Below, piece after piece: positions 7,644 to 13,479 of a DNA stretch of 28,047 nt; within the stretch, counting starts at the first letter, position 1, and each line of letters opens with the position of its first letter. The position numbers and the translations under genes are program-made. The notes under the pieces were generated by a model. The model saw only the letters and a program-made list of their open reading frames with translations. It was not told where the DNA came from and searched no databases. Source of the stretch: 66-474 sp035547895 (GTDB lineage: Bacteria; Pseudomonadota; Gammaproteobacteria; Xanthomonadales; Rhodanobacteraceae); NCBI GenBank assembly GCA_035547895.1, contig DASZTT010000221.1, forward strand, positions 1 through 28,047, read 5' to 3'.

Positions 7644-8012
7644 CTAATCTTCGCGCGTGGCCGACGTTTCCTTCAGCGAAAACATCCGCCTCATCGGCAC
7701 CCACTTTTCGCCGGGCTTCGCGAACGGCAGCGGCTGCTGGAATCGCCACATCAGCGCTTCCCACGCCTGCACGCGCGGATCCGCCGCATCGGCCGCGGCC
7801 TTGGCGGCGGCCGAGAATTCCTCCGGCGCATCGATCACCATCACCAGCCGGTTGCCGGCGCGGAAGATTTCGAGGTCGCGGATGCCGGCCGCGCGGATCG
7901 AATCGACGATCTCGGGCCAGATGTTTTCCGGCCGGTGCCAGCGTTCGTACTCCGCGACCAGCGTCGGGTCGTCCTTGAGGTCGAGCGCGTAGTACAGGCG
8001 CATGGCGGTCAC
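7644..8012 (-). CDS. L-rhamnose/L-fucose mutarotase family protein (RhaM-like), predicted L-fucose mutarotase
   Basis: A small protein of 122 residues with the RhaM-type beginning MRLYYALDLKDDP, followed by YERWHRPENIWPEI (His26, the expected active-site His), a central ALMWRFQ and a C-terminal WVPMRRMFSL. It would interconvert alpha and beta anomers of L-fucose before oxidation. A mutarotase of this family is part of the X. campestris fucose pathway as I recall it. The GTG at 8012 overlaps the fucP stop (GTGA), the same arrangement as in the 1550-3315 operon. An ATG at 8003 would lose only three residues and is nearly as likely. It is co-transcribed with fucP. Confidence 0.85.
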   Translation of the reverse strand: MTAMRLYYALDLKDDPTLVAEYERWHRPENIWPEIVDSIRAAGIRDLEIFRAGNRLVMVIDAPEEFSAAAKAAADAADPRVQAWEALMWRFQQPLPFAKPGEKWVPMRRMFSLKETSATRED

Positions 8013-9292
8013 GCGGCCCGCGAACGCGCGCGCTGCATCGCGAACAGCAGCACCGCGCCGAAACAGCCCAGCGGCACCAGCATCGCCCGCGCGATTCCGG
8101 CGGCGTCGGACACCGCGCCCATCATCGCGGTCAGCACCGCGCCGCCGATGATCGCCATCACCAGCAGCGACGCACCGAGCTTGCGGTCGCTGTCATCGAA
8201 GCCGTCGACGCCCAGCGCAAAGATGGTCGGGTACATCACCGACATGAAGAAACTCGCGACGACCAGCGCGACCAGGCCCGGCAGGCCCGGCAGCGCGACG
8301 CCGACCGTGCACAACGCGACGTTGATGCCCGCGAACAGCGCCAGCAGGGTGCGCGGCGCGACGAACTTCATCAGCGCGGTGCCGGCGAAGCGGCCCAGCG
8401 TGAACAGCACCAGCGACGCCGTCAGGTAGTCGGCGGCATCGCGTTCCGGTGTGCCTGGAAGCGTGCTCTGGCAATAGCGGATCAAGTAGCTCCACACGCC
8501 GACCTGCGCGCCCACGTAGAAGAACTGCGCGGCCACCGCGGACAGGAAATGCCGGTCGCGCAGCAGGTGGCCGAAGTGGCGGGCACCGCTGGCGTGGTCG
8601 GCCGCGCCTTCGCCGTGCGCCGGGAACCGCACCGCGGCGATCATCACCGCGAACGCGACCACCACGCACGCGATCACGAGATACGGCATCTGCACGGTCA
8701 GCGACTGGCTGACGAAATACGCATGCCGCGCGGCCGGTGTCATCGCCGCCAGTTGCCGCGGCGTGTGCTCGACACCGTTGAAAATGAAGTTGCGCCCGAT
8801 CAGGACGCCCGCGATCGAACCCAGCGGATTGAACGATTGCGCGAAGTTCAGCCGGCGCGCGCCGCCCTCCGGCGGTCCCAGCACCGTCACCAGCGGATTG
8901 GCCGAGGTTTCGAGGAACGACAGGCCGCTCGCGATCACGAACAGGCCGCACAGGAAAATCGCATAGGTTTGCGTGGCGGCGGCGGGCCAGAACAGCAGCG
9001 CGCCCAGCGCATACAGCAGCAGGCCGGTCAGGATCGCGCTCTTGAAGCCGAAGCGGCGCATGCACATGCCGGCTGGAATCGCCAGCAGGAAGTAGCCGAG
9101 GTAGAACGCGCTCTGCACCAGCCCGGCCTGGAAATCGCTGAGCGTGAACGCATTCTTGAACTGCTTGATCAGGATGTCGTTGAGGTTGTTGGCGACGCCC
9201 CACAGGAAGAACAGGCCGACGATCAGCGCGAACGCCAGCAGCGATGCACGCGCGGCGGGAACCCGGGATGGTGCGAGATCGGCGCTGGACAT
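8009..9292 (-). CDS. fucP: L-fucose:H+ symporter (MFS)
   Basis: A product of 427 residues, strongly hydrophobic with about 12 membrane segments. The N-terminal LFFLWGVANNLNDILIKQF closely follows E. coli FucP. Asp39 (NNLND) and Glu128 (SFLETSANP) correspond to the essential Asp46 and Glu135 of E. coli FucP with a constant offset of 7. Other matches are QAGLVQSAFYLGYF, TVLGPPEGG and NFAQSFNPLG. It brings fucose released in the periplasm across the inner membrane. The ATG at 9292 has AAGG about 9 bases upstream and gives the normal cytosolic N-terminus; the longer frame upstream encodes an unlike proline/glycine-rich stretch. It diverges from the IclR regulator and shares a 264-base promoter region. 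Confidence 0.93.
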   Translation of the reverse strand: MSSADLAPSRVPAARASLLAFALIVGLFFLWGVANNLNDILIKQFKNAFTLSDFQAGLVQSAFYLGYFLLAIPAGMCMRRFGFKSAILTGLLLYALGALLFWPAAATQTYAIFLCGLFVIASGLSFLETSANPLVTVLGPPEGGARRLNFAQSFNPLGSIAGVLIGRNFIFNGVEHTPRQLAAMTPAARHAYFVSQSLTVQMPYLVIACVVVAFAVMIAAVRFPAHGEGAADHASGARHFGHLLRDRHFLSAVAAQFFYVGAQVGVWSYLIRYCQSTLPGTPERDAADYLTASLVLFTLGRFAGTALMKFVAPRTLLALFAGINVALCTVGVALPGLPGLVALVVASFFMSVMYPTIFALGVDGFDDSDRKLGASLLVMAIIGGAVLTAMMGAVSDAAGIARAMLVPLGCFGAVLLFAMQRARSRAA

Positions 9293-9410
9293 TGCGGGAA
9301 CCTTAAGCCTTCCCCTTGGGAGCGGGAGGGAAGCGCCGCCGGCAGGCGGACCATTGCAACCATCGAGCTTGCCGGAAGGCACCGACGGGTCGATACTAGC
9401 TTGTGATTCG

Positions 9411-9433
9411 TTGCGTTGTAAATATAAAATCCA
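9411..9433 (+). promoter_or_regulatory. Candidate operator/promoter in the fucP-iclR divergent region
   Basis: An AT-rich patch in otherwise GC-rich DNA reads TTGCGT (9411-9416), then TATAAA (9423-9428), then AATCCA (9428-9433). The fucose operon leader has TTGCGT, TATAAT and AATCCA in the same order with nearly the same spacing (3383-3406; 18 versus 17 bases between block starts). It could be an IclR-type operator overlapping -10 sequences. No clean -35/-10 pair is visible on either strand, and the rest of 9293-9556 shows no further feature I can support. Confidence 0.35.
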
Positions 9434-9556
9434 GCTTCGCCAATGCACGAGGCTGCGTCGTGGTGCCGCGCAAGCGCCGGGTCCGCTCGCGCCGGTTCTC
9501 CGATTTCCGATGGAGCGCAGGGTTGCGCCCGGAATCCAACGCGAGCGGGAACGATC

Positions 9557-10309
9557 ATGACCAACAAGCCAGCCAAATATCGCGCACCCGCCCTCGACAA
9601 GGGCCTCGACATCCTGGAGCTACTGGCGCGCGCGCACGCGCCGCTCACGATGACCGGCGTCGCCTCCGCGATCGGCTACTCCAAGGGCGAAATCTTCCGC
9701 ATGCTGCAGGTGCTGGAGGAGCGCGGCTACATTGCGCGCGAGAACGATTCGGGCTACGCGCTGACCAATCGCCTGTTCCTGCTCGGCATGGAACGGCCGC
9801 CGGTGAAGTCGCTGGTCGAGGCTGCGCTGCCGGTGATGCACCGGCTGGCGAGGGAAGTCCTGCAGCCGTGCCACCTGGCGGTTGCCTCGGGCGACCAGAT
9901 GGTGGTGATCGCGCGCGTCGATCCGCCCGACGACATCGGTTTCGTGGTGCGCGTGGGCCATCGCCTGCCGCTGTCGCGTTCCACCTCGGGCGCGGTGCTG
10001 TTCGCGTTCCAGAGCGACGAAGTCCGCGGGCACTGGCTCGCGCTGATGGAGGCCGCCGGCACGCTGCACAAACGCAAGCGTTTCGTCGCGCAGGCCGACG
10101 GGATCCGCGCGCAGGGCTACGCGGCGTTGCCCAGCGGCGACGTCGATGCGGTGACCGATCTTTCCGCGCCGATCCTGCGGCACGCCGCGGCGGCGGGTGC
10201 GTTGACCATTCCGTACGTCGAGCGCCGGCCGGTCAAGGTCTCGATGAAGGCGGCGCTGGATGCGCTGCGCGAAGCGGTGGCGGCGATTTCCCGCGACCTG
10301 ACGGCGTGA
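9557..10309 (+). CDS. IclR-family transcriptional regulator, probable regulator of the fucose genes
   Basis: A product of 250 residues with IclR architecture: an N-terminal winged helix-turn-helix (about 10-75; recognition region YSKGEIFRMLQVLEERGYI, 41-59) and a C-terminal effector-binding domain (about 85-248). It starts APALDKGLDILELLA, the usual IclR lead-in. The ATG at 9557 was chosen because this block normally lies 8-12 residues from the start and AGCGGGA lies just upstream. It diverges from fucP and lies 7 bases from the first fucosidase gene, so self-regulation and control of fucP, the fucose operon and the fucosidases are likely (inference). Effector candidates are L-fucose, L-fuconate or 2-keto-3-deoxy-L-fuconate; nothing in the sequence discriminates between them. 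Confidence 0.9.
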   Translation: MTNKPAKYRAPALDKGLDILELLARAHAPLTMTGVASAIGYSKGEIFRMLQVLEERGYIARENDSGYALTNRLFLLGMERPPVKSLVEAALPVMHRLAREVLQPCHLAVASGDQMVVIARVDPPDDIGFVVRVGHRLPLSRSTSGAVLFAFQSDEVRGHWLALMEAAGTLHKRKRFVAQADGIRAQGYAALPSGDVDAVTDLSAPILRHAAAAGALTIPYVERRPVKVSMKAALDALREAVAAISRDLTA

Positions 10310-10316
10310 GTGCGCG

Positions 10317-11678
10317 ATGAAAAACATCCTCGCCGGCCTGTTGGCGTTTGCACTGGCTTGCGCGGCGGCGCCGCTGCCGGCCGCGAAGCCGGCGGCAACC
10401 GGCGACGCCCATGCCGGGTCTGCCGCCGCCAAGGCCGCGCGCATGCAATGGTTCGCCGACGCCAGGTTCGGCATCTTCATCCACTGGGGCATCTACGCGG
10501 TCGACGGCATCACCGAATCGTGGTCGTTCTTCGATGGCGACATTTCGTATGCCGATTACATGAAGCAGGCGAAGGGTTTCACCGCGAGCCGCTACGACCC
10601 GCAGGCGTGGGCGGACCTGATCGAGGCCAGCGGTGCGAAGTACGCGGTGCTGACGTCCAAGCACCACGACGGCATGGCGCTGTGGGATACGCAGCAGGGC
10701 CTCAACGTGGTGAAGGACACGCCCGCGCATCGCGACCTGGTGGCGCCGTTCGTCAAGGCGCTGCGCAAGGACGGCCTGAAGGTCGGGCTGTATTTCTCGC
10801 TGATCGATTGGTCGTCGCCGCTGTATCCGGCGTTCACGCAGGGTCATCCGCGTTACGACATCAAGGATGATCCGGCGCGCTGGCAGCGCTTCGTCACGTA
10901 CTACCAGGACCAGGTGCACGACCTGACCCGCCGCTTCCATCCCGACCTCTACTGGTTCGACGGCGGCTGGGAACACAGTGCCGAGGAGTGGCACGCGAAA
11001 CCGTTGCACGACTGGATCATGGCGCACAACCCGGATGCGATCATCAACGGACGCCTGCCCGGCTTCGGCGATTACGGCACGCCGGAGCAGGGCGTGCCGA
11101 TCACGCGGCCGCCCGACAAGTACTGGGAGCTGTGCCTCACCATGAACAATTCGTGGGGCTGGCAGCCGAACGACGATCACTTCAAGACGCCGTACGAGAT
11201 CATCCGGATTCTCTCCGGCACGCTCGACATGGGCGGCAACCTGCTGCTGGACATCGGTCCGCGCGCCGACGGCACGATTCCGAAGATCGAGGCCGACACG
11301 CTGCGGCAGGTCGGTCGCTGGGTGAAGAAGAACCAGGAAGCGATCTACGGCAGCCAGGCTGGCATTCCGCACGACTACTACCTCGGCGACAGCACGCTTT
11401 CGAAGGACGGCAAGACGCTGTACCTGTTCGTGGACGGCAAACCGGGCGGCGCCGTGTTGCTGAAGGGTTTGACCAATCGCGTGCTGCGCGCGCGCGTGGT
11501 CGGCAACGGCACCATCCTCAATCCGCAGCGGCTGGGTGCGACGCTGGGCGGCGCGCCGTCGATGCTCGCCATCGACGTGCCCGATTACGCGCTCGACCCC
11601 GACGTGACCGTGATTGCGCTGGAACTGGACGGTCCGATCAAGCTGTTCGATCCCGAGAAGAAATCCGGTAGTCAATGA
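10317..11678 (+). CDS. GH29 alpha-L-fucosidase with Sec-type signal peptide
   Basis: A product of 453 residues. MKNILAGLLAFALACAAAPLPA is a Sec signal peptide, so the enzyme is periplasmic or secreted. GH29 hallmarks are FIHWGIY (54-60), SKHHDGMALWD (114-124) and the nucleophile block LYWFDGGWE with Asp215. NNSWGW followed by GGNLLLDIGP marks the end of the barrel, and a short beta domain follows. It would release alpha-L-fucose from glycans with retention. It begins 7 bases after the iclR stop with only a weak ribosome site (GTGAG), suggesting translation follows from iclR. It differs clearly from the second GH29 gene in export signal and active-site surroundings, so the two probably cut different linkages (for example core alpha-1,3 versus alpha-1,6 or alpha-1,2); the sequence alone does not tell which. 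Confidence 0.93.
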   Translation: MKNILAGLLAFALACAAAPLPAAKPAATGDAHAGSAAAKAARMQWFADARFGIFIHWGIYAVDGITESWSFFDGDISYADYMKQAKGFTASRYDPQAWADLIEASGAKYAVLTSKHHDGMALWDTQQGLNVVKDTPAHRDLVAPFVKALRKDGLKVGLYFSLIDWSSPLYPAFTQGHPRYDIKDDPARWQRFVTYYQDQVHDLTRRFHPDLYWFDGGWEHSAEEWHAKPLHDWIMAHNPDAIINGRLPGFGDYGTPEQGVPITRPPDKYWELCLTMNNSWGWQPNDDHFKTPYEIIRILSGTLDMGGNLLLDIGPRADGTIPKIEADTLRQVGRWVKKNQEAIYGSQAGIPHDYYLGDSTLSKDGKTLYLFVDGKPGGAVLLKGLTNRVLRARVVGNGTILNPQRLGATLGGAPSMLAIDVPDYALDPDVTVIALELDGPIKLFDPEKKSGSQ

Positions 11679-11729
11679 AACCATCGATCATCATTCCATC
11701 CCCGATTAGCGTCGAACCAGCAAATTCAA

Positions 11730-11844
11730 TCGTCATTCCGGAGCGGGCCGAAGGCCCGAATCCGGAATCGGGTTGAGCCATGACTGGCCGCGATACCGAT
11801 TCCGGGTTCGCCGCGATAAAGCTGCGGCGGCCCCGGAATGACGA
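11730..11844. repeat. REP-like element with 12-base perfect terminal inverted repeat
   Basis: TCGTCATTCCGG (11730-11741) and CCGGAATGACGA (11833-11844) are perfect inverted copies. Nested inner inverted segments (GGGCCGAAGGCCC; CCGGAATCGGG facing CGATTCCGGG) allow a large hairpin. It lies between two co-oriented fucosidase genes, so it may attenuate or process the transcript there. Its right end stops 7 bases before the AGGAG ribosome site of the second fucosidase. It is related to 474-618 and 7464-7637. No gene was seen in 11679-11861. Confidence 0.6.
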
Positions 11845-11861
11845 GAGCGCAGGAGTTACAG

Positions 11862-13328
11862 ATGCCCACACGTCGCGAAATCCTGCAGGGTGCTGCCGCG
11901 CTGGCGTTGCTGGCACGTGTCGCCCCGCATGCCGCGCTGGCCGCCGCACCCGCGAACACTAAAAAAGACGGCTACGTCCCGGAAACCGATCCGCTGGTCA
12001 TCAGGAAGCTCGCGCAATGGTCGGACTGGAAATTCGGGCTGATCCTGCACTGGGGCATCTACAGTCAGCTCGGCATCGTCGAATCGTGGACGCTGTGTTC
12101 CGAGGACGAACCGTGGTGCAAGCGCCCCGGCGGCGTCGGTTACGTCGAATGGAAACGGCGCTACGAGCAGTTGCCGACGACGTTCAATCCGGTGAAGTTC
12201 GATCCGGCGCAATGGGCGGATGCCGCGCATGCGGCCGGCATGCGCTACGTGGTGTTCACCACCAAGCACCACGACGGCTTCTGCATGTTCGACACGGCGA
12301 CGACGGATTACCGCATCACCGCGCCTGACGTGCCGTTCCACACGCATCCGAAGGCGAACGTCGCCAAAGCGGTGTTCGATGCATTCCGTGCGCGCGACTT
12401 CGGCATCGGCGCGTATTTCTCCAAGGCCGACTGGCACACGCCGGATTACTGGTCGCCGCGCTGGGCCACGCCGACCCGCAACAACAACTATGACGTGCGC
12501 AAGTATCCGGAGATGTGGAAGCGCTTCGTCGAGTTCACCCACAAGCAGATCGACGAGATTACTTCGCAGTACGGGCGCATCGACCTGATGTGGCTGGATG
12601 CGGGCTGGGTGAACGCTGAAGACCATCCCGACGCCAAGGCCTACGGCATGGAGGTGCCGTGGGCGCAGGACATCGACATGCCGCGGCTCGCCGCGACCGC
12701 GCGCCGCAACCAGCCCGGCATCATCCTGGTCAATCGCGCCGATGGCGGTCCCTACGAGGATTACCGCACGCCGGAACAAACCGTACCGAAGCATCCGCTG
12801 CCGTACCCGTGGGAAACGTGCATGACGATGGGCGATTCGTGGTCATGGAATCCGCACGACAAGTACAAGTCGCCGCGCGAGCTGGTGCACACGCTGGTCG
12901 AGATCGTCGCCAAGGGCGGGAATCTGTTGCTGGGCATCGGGCCGCAAGGCGACGGTGAATTGCCTGCCACGGCGCTGGAGCGGTTGCAGGCGATCGGCGC
13001 GTGGATGCAGGTGAACGGTTCGGCCATCCACGCGAGTCATGCCATCGCGCCCTATGAAGAAGGCAAGTTCAGGTTCACCCAGCTCAAGGACGGCAGTGTC
13101 AACGCGATCTGGCTCGCCGGCGCGGATGAACGCGCGCCTCCGGCGACCGTGGAATTGCACAGCTTCCAGCCTGCGGCGGATGCGCGCCTGCAGGTGCTCG
13201 GCGTGGCGGAGTCGATTGCATGGCAGCCGCATGGCCCGGGCTTCCGTTTCGAGCTGTCCGGGGCCGCGCGCCGGCAGCTGGCGGGGGCGCCGGCCTGGAC
13301 CTTGCGCATTCCCTCCGTGCGGCGTTAG
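11862..13328 (+). CDS. GH29 alpha-L-fucosidase with twin-arginine signal
   Basis: A product of 488 residues. MPTRREILQGAAALALLAR is a twin-arginine signal, so it is probably exported folded to the periplasm. GH29 motifs are ILHWGIY (61-67), TKHHDGFCMFD (134-144) and the nucleophile block LMWLDAGWV with Asp246. MGDSWSW and GGNLLLGIGP follow, then a C-terminal beta domain of about 100 residues. The ATG at 11862 has AGGAG (11851-11855) at ideal spacing; the in-frame ATG at 11838 would displace the Tat motif and lies in the repeat. An insertion around residues 80-95 (EDEPWCKRPGG) and the NNNYDVRKYP segment set it apart from the other GH29. Linkage preference is unknown; core fucose of N-glycans is a reasonable guess from context. 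Confidence 0.92.
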   Translation: MPTRREILQGAAALALLARVAPHAALAAAPANTKKDGYVPETDPLVIRKLAQWSDWKFGLILHWGIYSQLGIVESWTLCSEDEPWCKRPGGVGYVEWKRRYEQLPTTFNPVKFDPAQWADAAHAAGMRYVVFTTKHHDGFCMFDTATTDYRITAPDVPFHTHPKANVAKAVFDAFRARDFGIGAYFSKADWHTPDYWSPRWATPTRNNNYDVRKYPEMWKRFVEFTHKQIDEITSQYGRIDLMWLDAGWVNAEDHPDAKAYGMEVPWAQDIDMPRLAATARRNQPGIILVNRADGGPYEDYRTPEQTVPKHPLPYPWETCMTMGDSWSWNPHDKYKSPRELVHTLVEIVAKGGNLLLGIGPQGDGELPATALERLQAIGAWMQVNGSAIHASHAIAPYEEGKFRFTQLKDGSVNAIWLAGADERAPPATVELHSFQPAADARLQVLGVAESIAWQPHGPGFRFELSGAARRQLAGAPAWTLRIPSVRR

Positions 13329-13414
13329 CCGCGCACCGCTTCGCTGCATCGCAGCAACCTTCCGGCAACGGCGGGGACTTCCCACGGCCATCGGGAGGTT
13401 TTACCATTCTGTTA

Positions 13415-13447
13415 CAGTTTCATGGGTGCACCGCGTTTGCAAAACTG
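13415..13447. promoter_or_regulatory. Candidate operator upstream of the TonB-dependent receptor gene
   Basis: CAGTTT (13415-13420) and AAACTG (13442-13447) form an inverted pair, and an 8-base palindrome TTTGCAAA (13436-13443) overlaps the right half. The patch is AT-rich compared with its surroundings and ends 32 bases before the receptor start. It could bind a LacI- or GntR-type regulator. No clear -35/-10 pair was found. The motif is not visibly shared with the fucP or fucose operon regions. Confidence 0.3.
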
Positions 13448-13479
13448 AACCATGGCTGCGGCCGATTAGGGAGAGTCGT

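Noticed and set aside
9293..9448. N-terminal extension of FucP of about 52 residues
   Set aside because: The extra translation is Gly/Pro-rich and covers the probable promoter region. FucP homologues start close to the ATG at 9292.
11838..11861. Upstream in-frame ATG as start of the second fucosidase
   Set aside because: It lies in the REP-like element, lacks a ribosome site and would place extra residues before the Tat motif. The ATG at 11862 has AGGAG at ideal spacing.
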